This document shows, piece after piece, positions 40,401 to 49,878 of a stretch of 64,000 nucleotides of DNA. The stretch is from Nonomuraea polychroma (lineage in GTDB: Bacteria; Actinomycetota; Actinomycetes; Streptosporangiales; Streptosporangiaceae). Position 1 is the stretch's first letter. The number at the start of each line of letters is the position of its first letter. The notes beneath the pieces are model-generated. The model ran no database searches, had not been told where the DNA came from, and saw only the letters and a program-made list of their open reading frames with translations. Both the position numbers and the translations under genes were made by a program. The DNA lies in NCBI RefSeq assembly GCF_004011505.1, contig NZ_SAUN01000001.1:620001-684000 (forward strand). The letters are read 5' to 3'.

Positions 40401-42722
40401 CTCGGCGGCGACTCGTTCATGGCGGTACGCGCGGTCAGGGAGATCGATCCGGCGCTGCGCGTCATCGACCTGTTCACCCGGCCGACGATCCGCGAGCTGG
40501 CCGCCCATCTCGACTCCGGCTCCCGCGACGGAGCCGAGAGTGGGCTGCTGCACCGGCTCGCCGGGCCCGCGGTGGCGAGCCGTACCGTGCTTTGCGTGCC
40601 GTACGGCGGAGGCTCGGCCGCCGCCTACGGGCCGCTGGCCACCGAGCTGGCGGCCCGCCATCCCGGCACCGCGGTGCTGGCCGTCGAACTGCCTGGCCAC
40701 GACCCGGCCCGGCCGGACGAGCCGATGCTCACGCTGCCGGAGCTGGTCGACCGGGTCGTGGCCGAGCTGTCCACGCTGAGCACCGGTCCTGTCGCTCTGT
40801 ACGGCCACTGCGTGGGCTCGGCCGCCGCCACCGAGCTGGCGCTGCGCCTGGAGGAGTCGGGGGTGCCCGTCGCCGGGTTGTTCGTCGGCGGCAGCTTCCC
40901 GGACGCCCGGCTGCCCGGCCGGATCTCCGCCTGGTGGAACCAGAGGTTCCCGGCCAACAGGTGGTCCTCCGACCGGTCGCAACGCGACTTCCTGCGTACG
41001 CTCGGCGCCCTCGACGAGGAGACTGGCGACACCACGATCATGCTGCGTGGCCTGCGGCACGACGTGGAGGAGGCGCAGGCGTGGTTCAGCGGCGAGCTGG
41101 CCGCCGCGGGCGCGCGCAAGCTCGCCGCCCCGGTGCTGTGCGTGATCGGCGAACGCGACCGCTCCACCGAGCTGTACCAGGAGCGATACCGCGAGTGGGG
41201 CGCCTTCGCCGAGCGCGTGGAACTGGCCACCATCCCGCGCGCGGGCCACTACTTCCTCAAGCACCAGGCGTCGCGCCTGGCCGAGCTGATCGACGGCCAC
41301 CTCGCCGACTGGTCGGCGGGCCGGTTGCCCGAGCAGGTCGCCGATGTGGAGGTGGTCGGCGTGCGCGCCCGCGATGATCTGCGCCGTTTCTACACCGTGG
41401 CGGTCGGTCAGACCGCGTCGCTGCTGGGCAGTGCGCTGACCTCGTTCGCCCTGGGCGTGTGGGCCTACCAGGAGAGCGGCCGGGTGTCGGACTACGCGCT
41501 GGTCTCGATGCTGGCCACGCTGCCGTCGCTGCTGGCCTCCCCACTCGGTGGGGCGGTGGCGGACCGGGTGAACCGCCGGCTGGTGATGCTGGCCTGCGAC
41601 GCGGTGTCGGCCGTGGCGACGGCCGCGCTGGTGGCGCTGCTGGTCGCCGGGCGGCTCGAGGTCTGGCAGGTCGGTGCCATCTCCGGTGTGTTGTCGCTGG
41701 TGACGGCCTTTCACCGGCCCGCGTACCTGGCGGCGGTGGCCCAGCTCGTGCCCAAGCCGTACCTCATGCAGGCCAACGCGGTCGCGAACCTCGGCACTGG
41801 CCTCGGCATGCTCATAGCCCCGCTGGCTGGGGCGGCGCTGATCGCCATGATCGGGGTGCACGGGGTGGCGGCGGTGAACATCGCCACCTTCGTCATCGGC
41901 CTGTCGACGCTGTTGCTGGTGCGCTTCCCCGATCGGCTGTTCCGCCGGTTGGAGGAGACGTTCACGCAGGCCATGGCCGGCGGCTGGCGGTTCCTCATCC
42001 GGCGGCGGCCGCTGATGATCATGATCGGGTTCTTCGTGGTGGAGAACTACCTCGGCATGCTGGCCCTGGCGATCACTGTGCCCACCGTGCTGTCGTTCGG
42101 TGACGTGGCGGCCGTCGGCACGGTGACCGCGGCCCAGGGGCTGGGCGCGGTGCTCGGGGCGCTGGTCATGGTGTTCTGGGGTGGCACGGAGCGGCGGGCG
42201 ATCGGGATGGTCGGCTTCGTTAGCGGCTTCGGCTTCGGCATCCTGCTGATCGGCCTGCGCCCGTCGGTCGCCCTGGCGGCCTTCGGCGGCCTGCTGTCGT
42301 GGTTGTTCCTCAGCATCCTGAACACGCACTGGTTGTCGATCATCCAGCTCAAGGTGGGGCTGGAACTGCAGGGCCGAGTGCTGGCCACCAACCAGATGCT
42401 GGCGGTGTCCATGACGCCGCTGGCCTTTCTCACCGCGCCACCGCTGTCCGACCTGTTCGGCCCGTTGCTGGAGCGCGGCGGGGCGCTGGCCGGCACGGTC
42501 GTCGGGGACCTCGTCGGCGTCGGCCCCGGCCGGGGCGTCGGACTGCTGCTCGCCGTGACGGGCGCGCTCCTGGTGGTGTGGGGCGCCTTGGGCCTGTGGT
42601 ACCGGCCGTTGCGGCGGATGGAGGACGACCTGCCGGACGCGGTGGCAGGCGCCGAGATCGCCGACGACCTCGACAGCGTGCAGGAGGAGGCGGACAGGGA
42701 GCTGGCCCGCGTTCACACCTGA
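37401..42722 (+). CDS. NRPS termination module fused to an MFS exporter (C-A-T-TE-MFS)
   Basis: 1773 residues. Condensation domain (about 35-460) has HHIAFDA at 159-165, Ala replacing the usual Gly. Adenylation domain (about 475-960; core near 616) has hand-aligned code D-L-T-K-I-A-H-V-S, nearest to remembered Asp codes. Carrier Ser1005 in LGGDSF. Thioesterase (about 1045-1315) has Cys1137 in GHCVGS as nucleophile, Asp1253 and His1283. From about 1324 to 1745 comes a complete MFS transporter with about 12 helices, of the enterobactin-exporter-like type (SPLGGAVADRVNRR after TM2-3). No stop codon or frameshift separates them. The fusion would place peptide release beside its export pore. A tripeptide product is expected together with the upstream protein. 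Confidence 0.93.
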   Translation: MTETQESLQDRLAVRLAAARLAAARAAPGIPARAESTPVPPSPAQARLWFLDQLAEPGDRGVYNVPTAVRLRGPLDTAALLAAVRELVERHEVLRTLVDQDRTVVVGADRVPITVADLDDPERLEREAYRPFALDAEPPARAVLFRLDDDEHVLLLTVHHIAFDAWSRDVAIAELAALYTAGLGLGERPPEPRVQYGHYAQWLAGQQAGDVTWWTERLAGLEPVLDLPTDRPRPAVADWAGAEVPVRLGPELAARVRAAAAETGGTPFMVLLAAWQELLGRVSGTDDVPVGVLEAGRLHPDTEKMLGCFVNTLVMRGDRTGDPTGRELLARVRDSALEAFAHRETQFERVVEVLHPERNLATTPIFQAVLNVLDTRPEPPHFPGVEAEVFEPPLRTVKYDLNLALSNVGDGYEGTLAYRADLFDAGTARRMAGWYVTLLDGMLVDLDAPVGAVPLEPVTGPLIAGPRRDFDLSRPLHAWFEDWAARTPDAVAVADPQGTMTYAEVERQANRIAHRLSAAGVEANDVVGILAERHGPLVPAILGVLKAGAAYMPLEPAYPDDRLAYMVSCGARLVLAERALAERLPGALVLEDVLAEDRPETSPGVPVGPDHLAHVLFTSGSTGRPKGAAVEHRAVLHYLRAVAECLGGGPYASWGVVSTMASDLVMTCLFGALLSGATVHLVDQETATDPDAYTAYLAAHPIDVIKMVPSHLELLAAHGDLARMLPTGLLILAGEATSWELAERVRAARPGLELQIHCGPTETTVSVLSCVAPETPTGSANVPLGRPLANVDCYVVDPAGRPLPAGVPGDLWIGGPSLARGYLGRDDLTAERFVPDPVTGTTRCYRTGDRVRLNADGMVEFLGRVDDQVKIRGFRVELGEVKSALHDQPGVLEAAVLPIGEAHNRRLAAWIAPATVDLAAVRAGLRERLPEYMVPPAIVVLDTLPLTPLGKIDRAALPMPEAATAADRVPPSTPTEVRIAAVWASVLGTDDLGVDDDFFALGGDSFMAVRAVREIDPALRVIDLFTRPTIRELAAHLDSGSRDGAESGLLHRLAGPAVASRTVLCVPYGGGSAAAYGPLATELAARHPGTAVLAVELPGHDPARPDEPMLTLPELVDRVVAELSTLSTGPVALYGHCVGSAAATELALRLEESGVPVAGLFVGGSFPDARLPGRISAWWNQRFPANRWSSDRSQRDFLRTLGALDEETGDTTIMLRGLRHDVEEAQAWFSGELAAAGARKLAAPVLCVIGERDRSTELYQERYREWGAFAERVELATIPRAGHYFLKHQASRLAELIDGHLADWSAGRLPEQVADVEVVGVRARDDLRRFYTVAVGQTASLLGSALTSFALGVWAYQESGRVSDYALVSMLATLPSLLASPLGGAVADRVNRRLVMLACDAVSAVATAALVALLVAGRLEVWQVGAISGVLSLVTAFHRPAYLAAVAQLVPKPYLMQANAVANLGTGLGMLIAPLAGAALIAMIGVHGVAAVNIATFVIGLSTLLLVRFPDRLFRRLEETFTQAMAGGWRFLIRRRPLMIMIGFFVVENYLGMLALAITVPTVLSFGDVAAVGTVTAAQGLGAVLGALVMVFWGGTERRAIGMVGFVSGFGFGILLIGLRPSVALAAFGGLLSWLFLSILNTHWLSIIQLKVGLELQGRVLATNQMLAVSMTPLAFLTAPPLSDLFGPLLERGGALAGTVVGDLVGVGPGRGVGLLLAVTGALLVVWGALGLWYRPLRRMEDDLPDAVAGAEIADDLDSVQEEADRELARVHT

Positions 42723-42738
42723 TGCCTGATGCCTGATG
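42718..42738 (+). repeat. Three tandem copies of CCTGATG
   Basis: A 7-base unit repeated three times, starting within the last codon and including the NRPS stop. The unit length is not a multiple of three, so slippage could shift the reading frame at the very end. Probably incidental. The remaining gap to the methyltransferase shows only its AAGGAA ribosome site. Confidence 0.6.
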
Positions 42739-42881
42739 CGGCACCACCCGACAGTGCCGCGTGAGCGAACTGTGAGGCAATGCTCCGACGATCGGAGCCC
42801 GTGTGAACGCCGTGAAAGGCCGCGAGCCGAGCCTTCTGCTGTGAGACCGGTACGAGCCGATCCGTAGGGAAGGAAACCAGC

Positions 42882-43928
42882 ATGGACCACGAGCAGGTGA
42901 ACGAGTTCCTGGGCCGGTTCGTGAGCGACCTGGCGGCGGCAGAGGCCGCCGGCTCCGTCGTGATCGGCTGGCGGCTCGGCCTCTACCGCGCGCTCGCGCA
43001 GGGCCCCGCGACGCCCGACGAGTTCGCCGAGCGCACCGGGTGCCACCCGCGTTACCTCACCGAATGGCTGCGCGGCCAGGCCGCCGGCGGGTACGTCAGC
43101 TACGATCCCGAGACCGGCCGCTTCTCGCTGACCGAGGAACAGGCGTTCTGCCTGGCCGACCCGGACGGCCCCCACTTGCCGGCCGCGTTCCTGATCGCGC
43201 TCGGGATGCTGCGCGCCGAACCGCGCATCACCGAGGCGTTCCGCACCGGTGAGGGCTTCGGCTGGCACGAGCACCACGAGGACGTCTTCGTCGGATGCGA
43301 CGCCTTCTTCCGGCCGGGTTATGCGGCCGAGCTGATCCCGCACTGGATCCCGGCGTTGGACGGGGTCGACGCGAAGCTCACCGCCGGGGCCCGCGTGGCG
43401 GACCTCGGCTGCGGTCTCGGCTCGTCGTCGCTGCTCATCGCCGAGGCCTACCCGCGTACCATCGTCGCGGGCTCCGACTATCACGCCGATTCGATCGCCC
43501 TGGCACGCGAGAAGGCCGCGGAGGCCGGGCTCGCCGACCGGGTGAGGTTCGAGGTGGCCACGGCGCAGACCTTCACCGGGACGGACTACGACCTGGTGAC
43601 GATGTTCGACTGCCTGCACGACATGGGCGACCCGCCGGCGGCCGCGCGACGGGTGCGGGAGGCGCTGGCTCCGGACGGCACGTGGATGCTGGTGGAGCCG
43701 AACGCCTCCGACAAGGTCGAGGAGAACTTCAACCCGGTGGGACGGCTGTACTACAGCGGGTCGACGTTCCTCTGCGTGCCCAACGCCCTCTCCCAGCCGG
43801 GCGGCCACGCGCTGGGCGCCCAGGCCGGCGAGGCGGCGATCCGGGAAGTGATCACGGAAGCGGGCTTCACCCGATTCCGGCAGGCGGCTCAGACCGTGTT
43901 CAACGTGGTCTACGAGGTCCGGCCGTGA
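42882..43928 (+). CDS. Class I SAM-dependent methyltransferase
   Basis: 348 residues. An N-terminal winged-helix-like dimerisation part (about 15-90: GWRLGLYRAL, CHPRYLTEWLRG) precedes the Rossmann domain with the SAM loop VADLGCGLGSSS near 170 and an acidic FDCLHDMGDP. The layout is that of small-molecule O-/N-/C-methyltransferases. Located 159 bases after the NRPS on the same strand, so it may methylate the peptide, but similar stand-alone enzymes are common. It ends tail-to-tail with ftsH (19-base overlap). Confidence 0.85.
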   Translation: MDHEQVNEFLGRFVSDLAAAEAAGSVVIGWRLGLYRALAQGPATPDEFAERTGCHPRYLTEWLRGQAAGGYVSYDPETGRFSLTEEQAFCLADPDGPHLPAAFLIALGMLRAEPRITEAFRTGEGFGWHEHHEDVFVGCDAFFRPGYAAELIPHWIPALDGVDAKLTAGARVADLGCGLGSSSLLIAEAYPRTIVAGSDYHADSIALAREKAAEAGLADRVRFEVATAQTFTGTDYDLVTMFDCLHDMGDPPAAARRVREALAPDGTWMLVEPNASDKVEENFNPVGRLYYSGSTFLCVPNALSQPGGHALGAQAGEAAIREVITEAGFTRFRQAAQTVFNVVYEVRP

Positions 43929-45823
43929 GACGGGGTTCCCGCCGCCGTGTGCACCGTGGGTGCGGACGGCCCTGCGATGTCGTACACGACGTGCCCGTCC
44001 AGCGTCTCCTCCTCCAGCAGCCGCGCGACCAGGTCGTCCAGCGCCTCCCGATGGTGGGTGAGCAGGCCGAGCGCGTACTCCTCGGCCAGGCGCAGGAAGC
44101 GGGCGACCTCGCGGTCCACGATCCGCTGGGTGGCCTCCGCGTAGGGGTGGCCGGCGGAGCCGGTCACGTCCAGGTAGGCAGCGGAGACAGGGTAGGCGAC
44201 GGGGCCGAGCTCGGGGGACAGGCCGTACTCGCGGACCATCCGCACGGCCAGCTGCGTCGCGCCGGCCAGGTCGCTCGCGGCGCCGGTCGAGGCCTCGCCG
44301 TAGACCAGCAGCTCGGCCGCGCGCCCGCCGAGGCGGACGGCGAGGGAGTCGTGCAGGTGCTGCTCGGTGTACAGGCGCCGCTCGTCCTCGGGAATCTGGT
44401 GGGTGGCGCCGAGCGCCATGCCCGACGGCAAGATGGTGATCTTGGCGACGGGGTCGGCGGTGGGAGAGAGTGCGGCCACGAGGGCGTGACCGCTCTCGTG
44501 CACCGCCACTCGCTCCCGTTCCTCCGGCAGCAGGGAGACGGTCTCGTCGCGGCGGCCGAGGACGAGCCGGTCCCGGGCGTCGTCGAAGTCGGCCGCCCGG
44601 ATCTCCGCGCGATCGTCACGGGCGGCGCGCAACGCGGCCTCATTGACCAGGTTGGCCAGGTCGGCACCGCTGAATCCCGGGGTGGCCCGCGCGATGACGG
44701 ACAGGTTCACGTCCAGAGCCAGCCGTTTGCCGCGGACGTGCACGGCCAGGATGCGGGTGCGGTCGGCCAGGGTGGGCAGCGGCACCTGGATCTCCCTGTC
44801 GAACCGGCCAGGGCGCAGCAGCGCCGGGTCGAGCGCCTCCGGGCGGTTGGTGTTGGCGAGCACGACGACCGAGCTGTCGCCCGCGAACCCGTCCATTTCC
44901 GCGAGCAGCTGGTTGAGCGTCTGCTCGCGCTCGTCGTGCCCGCCCACCCCGGCGACGGTACGGCGGGCGCCGATCGCGTCGATCTCGTCGATGAAGATGA
45001 TCGACGGGGCGCTCCGCCGAGCCTCGTCGAACAGCTCGCGCACCCGCGAGGCGCCCAGCCCGACGAACAGCTCCACGAAGCTGCTGCCGGTCACCGCGTA
45101 GAACGGCACGCGCGCCTCGCCGGCCACCGCGCGGGCCAGCAGCGTCTTGCCGGTGCCGGGCGGGCCCATCAGCAGCACGCCCCGCGGGCCGCGCGCCCCC
45201 GCCAGCTGGTAACGCCCCGGGTCCTGGAGGAAGTCGACGACCTCCATGATCTCCTGCTTCACGCCTTCGTACCCGGCGACGTCCGTGAAGCGGGTGTCCG
45301 GCCGCTCGGCGGCGGCGGCGCGCGCCTTCGAACGGAGCAGACCGCTCATGCTCTGTGCCCGCCGCCCGAGCCACCAGAAGCCGCCGATGAGCAGCAGCGT
45401 CGGGAGCAGCGAGACCACCAGCTGGTAGAGGGTGTCGGTCTGCTCGTACGCCGACACCTGCACCTTGGCCGCCTCCAGGTGCGAGGACAGGTCACCGGTC
45501 GTCAGCGCCCAGAGCGGCGCCTGCGTGGTGAAGCGCTGCCCGTTCGTGAGCATGCCGGTGACGGCGCCGTCACTGCCGACGGCCACGGTCGCGACCTGGT
45601 GGCCGTCCACCTTGGCCAGCACCGTGCTGTACGGCAGGCTCTCGGTCGTCATCGCCTTCCCCACGGCGGGGCCGAAGAAGAACAGCGCGAAGAGCAGGAG
45701 GGCGAGCACGAACCACCAGCCGCGCCATTGCGGCGGCCGCGGCGGCGGGGTGGACGGCGGGGCGGGCGTGCGCGCGGGCTTCGGCGGTGGGCCTACCAGC
45801 GGGTGCCGATCGATTTCGGGCAT
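43910..45823 (-). CDS. ftsH: FtsH-type ATP-dependent zinc metalloprotease
   Basis: 637 residues. A Pro-rich N-terminus, then two membrane segments (about 37-55 and 137-158) flanking a small extracytoplasmic domain. AAA+ domain has GPPGTGKT, IIFIDEIDAIG and the second-region RPGRFDREI. The protease domain has HESGH. It degrades membrane and regulatory proteins. Start ATG 45823 behind AGGAG is preferred to TTG 45841. The divergence of the N- and C-termini and the location away from folE/hpt suggest a secondary FtsH paralogue. Confidence 0.92.
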   Translation of the reverse strand: MPEIDRHPLVGPPPKPARTPAPPSTPPPRPPQWRGWWFVLALLLFALFFFGPAVGKAMTTESLPYSTVLAKVDGHQVATVAVGSDGAVTGMLTNGQRFTTQAPLWALTTGDLSSHLEAAKVQVSAYEQTDTLYQLVVSLLPTLLLIGGFWWLGRRAQSMSGLLRSKARAAAAERPDTRFTDVAGYEGVKQEIMEVVDFLQDPGRYQLAGARGPRGVLLMGPPGTGKTLLARAVAGEARVPFYAVTGSSFVELFVGLGASRVRELFDEARRSAPSIIFIDEIDAIGARRTVAGVGGHDEREQTLNQLLAEMDGFAGDSSVVVLANTNRPEALDPALLRPGRFDREIQVPLPTLADRTRILAVHVRGKRLALDVNLSVIARATPGFSGADLANLVNEAALRAARDDRAEIRAADFDDARDRLVLGRRDETVSLLPEERERVAVHESGHALVAALSPTADPVAKITILPSGMALGATHQIPEDERRLYTEQHLHDSLAVRLGGRAAELLVYGEASTGAASDLAGATQLAVRMVREYGLSPELGPVAYPVSAAYLDVTGSAGHPYAEATQRIVDREVARFLRLAEEYALGLLTHHREALDDLVARLLEEETLDGHVVYDIAGPSAPTVHTAAGTPSHGRTS

Positions 45824-45861
45824 GGCGAAGCTCCTGTACAAGCCGGCCGGTCAAGGAGAGC

Positions 45862-46536
45862 TCAGACCGCGGGGTCGAGGCGGTAGCCGGCGCCGCGCAC
45901 GGTCTGGATGTTGTCGCGGCCGAACGGCCGGTCGACCTTGTCACGCAGATAGCGGACGTAGACGTCGACCACGTTCGAGCCGCCGTCGTAGGCGAAGTCC
46001 CAGACGTGCTCGATCAGATGGGTGCGGCTGAGCACCTCGCCGGGCCGCCGCATGAACTCCTGCAGCAGCGCGAACTCCTTCGGCGAGAGCGTGATCGCGG
46101 CCTCGCCGCGCCGCACCACGCGGCTGACCGGGTCCAGGCTGAGATCCCCGACCTGGAGCAGGGCCGGCCGCTCGTGCGGGTCGCGGCGGGTCAGCGCCCG
46201 CAGCCGGGCGTACAACTCCGACAACGCGAACGGCTTGGTCAGGTAGTCGTCGGCGCCCGAGTCCAGGCCGCGTACGCGGTCGGTCACGGCGTTGCGCGCG
46301 GTGAGCATGAGCACCGGGGCCCAGCGGCCCGCCGCGCGCATCCGCCGGCACACCTCGAACCCGTCGGGCGCGGGGATCATCGCGTCGAGCACGACGGCGT
46401 CGTAGTCGTTCTCCGTGACGCTCCACAGCGCGTCCTCGCCGTTGCCCGCGGCGTCGACCGCGTAGCCTTCGCGGCGCAGTCCACGGATCAGCATGCGGGA
46501 CATGCCGGGATCGTCCTCCACGACCAGCACCCTCAT
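45862..46536 (-). CDS. OmpR-family response regulator
   Basis: 224 residues. Receiver with Asp51 and the conserved KPF lysine; winged-helix output domain with LSPKEFALLQEFM and the YLRDKVDRPFGRDNIQTVRGAGYRL ending region. It starts 9 bases after the serine protease gene on the same strand and reads toward ftsH, so protease, regulator and possibly ftsH form one unit. Its likely kinase is the divergent gene at 47511. Confidence 0.94.
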   Translation of the reverse strand: MRVLVVEDDPGMSRMLIRGLRREGYAVDAAGNGEDALWSVTENDYDAVVLDAMIPAPDGFEVCRRMRAAGRWAPVLMLTARNAVTDRVRGLDSGADDYLTKPFALSELYARLRALTRRDPHERPALLQVGDLSLDPVSRVVRRGEAAITLSPKEFALLQEFMRRPGEVLSRTHLIEHVWDFAYDGGSNVVDVYVRYLRDKVDRPFGRDNIQTVRGAGYRLDPAV

Positions 46537-46545
46537 GATTCCACC

Positions 46546-47397
<852 letters not shown>

Positions 47398-47510
47398 AGG
47401 CTCCTCAGGGTGATGATCCGGTGTTCGTGGCTTCAGACTGCGGTCCCGCCGATGAGAGAACGATGAGAGCCGCCTCGGCCCGATCGGGCGGATTGTGCCA
47501 GGCTGTGCAC

Positions 47511-48851
47511 GTGCGGCTGCTACCAGGCTCGATGCGGGCCCGCGTGACCCTCGTCACCGCGGCGGGGGCCGCATGCGTGCTCGCCATCTGCCTCGCCCTC
47601 CTGTACGCCGCACTCGACCGCCAGCTGTGGGCGGCCATCGACGCCGGGCTCACCGCCCGCGCCGGCGACCTGGCCGTCGCGCTGGAGGTCGGCGACGCCG
47701 TCGCGCTGACCGACGACCCGATGGCCCAGCTCTACGCCCCCGACGGCCGGGTGGCCGCCGGCTCCGCCGCGCTGCGGGAGCGGCGGCTGCTCACCCCCGA
47801 GCAGGTCCGCCAGGCCGGGGACGGGGCGCTTGCCACGCGCACGTTGCCGGTCGGCGAGAACGGCGAGCCGATCCCCGTCCGGGTGCTGACCGACCGCCTC
47901 GGCACCGGCGTGCTGGCGGTCGCGGTGTCCGCCGAGCCCGTCCACGCCGCCCGCGGCCGGCTGGCCCTGGTGCTCTTCCTCGCCGCGCCCCTGCTGGTCG
48001 GCGCGCTGGCCGCCGGCGCCTGGGCGGTCGTGCGCGCCGCGCTGCGGCCTGTCGACGCCCTGACCCGCCAGGCCGCGATCATCTCGTCGCTGGAGAGCGA
48101 CAGCCGCCTGCCCGCCGTGCCGGGGGAGGACGAGATCGCCCGGCTCGCCCACACCCTCAACGACATGCTGGCCAGGCTCGGCGTGGCCGCCGAGCGGGAG
48201 CGGGCGTTCGTGGACGACGCCAGCCACGAGCTGCGCACGCCGCTCGCCGTGCTGCGGGGCGAGCTGGAGCTGGCACTCGACGCCATCGGCGACGACCGCG
48301 AGGTCGAGCAGTCGCTGCGGGCCGCGCTCGGCGAGGCGGACCGGCTGTCGCGGCTGGCCGACGACCTGCTGCTGCTGGCGCGGGCCCGGACGGGCGCGCT
48401 CGTCGTCCGCACCGAGGCCGTGGACCTGCTCGACCTGGCCGCCGCGGAGGCACGCCGCCTCCGGCCGGCGCTCGGCGTGAGCATCGAGGCGTCCGGCGAG
48501 CCCGTCGTGGTGAACGCCGACCCCGAGCGGCTCCGGCAGGTCCTGGCCAACCTGGCCCGCAACAGCGCGGCGGCGGGCGCGACCACCGTGCGGATCCGGG
48601 TCACGGGCGACCGGGAGTCGGCGACCGTGGAGGTCGCCGACGACGGGCCCGGCTTCCCCGAGGGCCTGCTGGACGCCGCGTTCGCCCGCTTCACCCGGGG
48701 CGACGACGCCCGCAGCGGCGCCGCCCCCGGCGCGGGACTCGGCCTGTCGATCGTGCGGGAGGTCGTCATCGCGCACGGCGGCCTCGTCTCGGCCCGCAAC
48801 GGCGCGCCCCTCGGCGGCGCGGTGGTCACCGCCCGCCTGCCGCTGAGCTGA
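47511..48851 (+). CDS. Sensor histidine kinase
   Basis: 446 residues from GTG 47511 (an earlier in-frame start at 47421 would overlap the divergent promoter). Two membrane helices (about 11-33 and 150-175), an extracytoplasmic sensor between them, HAMP (about 176-228), His239 in DDASHELRTPL, and ATPase motifs NLARNS, DDGPGF and GLGLSIV. Likely partner of the response regulator at 45862. Confidence 0.92.
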   Translation: MRLLPGSMRARVTLVTAAGAACVLAICLALLYAALDRQLWAAIDAGLTARAGDLAVALEVGDAVALTDDPMAQLYAPDGRVAAGSAALRERRLLTPEQVRQAGDGALATRTLPVGENGEPIPVRVLTDRLGTGVLAVAVSAEPVHAARGRLALVLFLAAPLLVGALAAGAWAVVRAALRPVDALTRQAAIISSLESDSRLPAVPGEDEIARLAHTLNDMLARLGVAAERERAFVDDASHELRTPLAVLRGELELALDAIGDDREVEQSLRAALGEADRLSRLADDLLLLARARTGALVVRTEAVDLLDLAAAEARRLRPALGVSIEASGEPVVVNADPERLRQVLANLARNSAAAGATTVRIRVTGDRESATVEVADDGPGFPEGLLDAAFARFTRGDDARSGAAPGAGLGLSIVREVVIAHGGLVSARNGAPLGGAVVTARLPLS

Positions 48852-48897
48852 TGCGCCTTTCATCCTGCTCTCATGCGCGGCGCGGCACGATCGGGAC

Positions 48898-49329
48898 ATG
48901 CAGACCGATCACCACCTCGGCCGGTCCTGGCGCAGCCGCTGGGAGCGTCATCCGGGAGTCCGCACCGGCAGCCGGCTCACCCTCGGCGAACGGGCGGCCG
49001 ACCGGACGCGGCTCGTCATGGGGTCGTGGCCGTTCGTCCTCACCTTCCTCGCCGTGCTCGTCGTCTGGATCATCGGCAACGGCCGGCGCGGCTTCGACCC
49101 GTACCCGTACATCCTGCTGAACCTGGTGCTGTCGTGCCTGGCCGGGCTGCAGGCGTCCGTCCTGCTCATCGCGGCCAGGCGCAGCGACCAGGTGGCGTCG
49201 GAGCTCGCGATGCACGACTACCAGACCAACCGGAGCACGGCCGCGGCCATTGCCTCGCTGCAGTCCGAGGTCGCGGACGTGTCGGCTCAGCTGGTCCGCG
49301 TCGAGGCGCTGATGAAGACGCGGCTCTAA
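48898..49329 (+). CDS. DUF1003 membrane protein
   Basis: 143 residues. Two hydrophobic segments with the family signature GSWPFVLTFLAVLVVWI, then FDPYPYILLNLVLSCLAGLQA. The C-terminal part (AHDY-like MHDYQTNRSTAA) is helical, possibly coiled. Function of DUF1003 is unknown. Begins 46 bases after the kinase stop. Confidence 0.88.
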   Translation: MQTDHHLGRSWRSRWERHPGVRTGSRLTLGERAADRTRLVMGSWPFVLTFLAVLVVWIIGNGRRGFDPYPYILLNLVLSCLAGLQASVLLIAARRSDQVASELAMHDYQTNRSTAAAIASLQSEVADVSAQLVRVEALMKTRL

Positions 49330-49356
49330 GTCCTGGTCGCCTGGCCTGGTCTCGAC

Positions 49357-49806
49357 TCAGCGGTGGCGGGCGGCGGCGCGGGCGTGGGCGTCGGTGAGCA
49401 GGGGACGTGCCTGCTCGCCGGGGTTGAGGATGGAGATCCACCCCTGGACGGCGTACACGGGGTGCGGCAGGACCCGGTCCGTGACCGTGTAGTCGATGCC
49501 GGCGTGGTGTTCGGCGTGCGCGGCCGGCGGGTAGCCGAGCAGCCGCTCGAACATGGCCCGCCCGGCAACCACGTTGAGCCGGAACACCTCCGGCCGGTTC
49601 AGGTCAGAGGCGGTGTCGAAGCCGGGGTAGTCCTTGGTGACGATCGTGGCGAACGGCTGCTGCCGCTCGGGCACCTTGCCGTCCGGGGCGTAGTAGACGA
49701 ACGTGTCCCCCCATGCCACTTCCGGGGCCGCGGTGTCCGGTCCGGCGGTGAAGACGACGACGCCGGGCAGGCCGGTGACGAACTCGATGATGTCCTTCTC
49801 GGTCAT
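49357..49806 (-). CDS. DUF6194-like hypothetical protein
   Basis: 149 residues, soluble. The segments WGDTFVYYAPDG, FATIVTKDYPGFD and RPEVFRLNVVAGR, with AHAEHHAGIDYTVTDRVLPHPVYA near the end, match actinobacterial proteins I recall as DUF6194. The fold resembles small MmcQ/YjbR-like proteins. No function known. Monocistronic. Confidence 0.7.
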   Translation of the reverse strand: MTEKDIIEFVTGLPGVVVFTAGPDTAAPEVAWGDTFVYYAPDGKVPERQQPFATIVTKDYPGFDTASDLNRPEVFRLNVVAGRAMFERLLGYPPAAHAEHHAGIDYTVTDRVLPHPVYAVQGWISILNPGEQARPLLTDAHARAAARHR

Positions 49807-49878
49807 GCCTTGAAGTCTGTCATTGAACGACCCAGTGAGACTTTTCCCGCAAAAGCCGAGGAAATCGGCCGATAACCC

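Noticed and set aside
39750..43808. 1352-codon minus-strand open frame opposite the NRPS and methyltransferase
   Set aside because: Shadow of third-position GC bias; no domain is recognisable, while the plus strand is fully explained.
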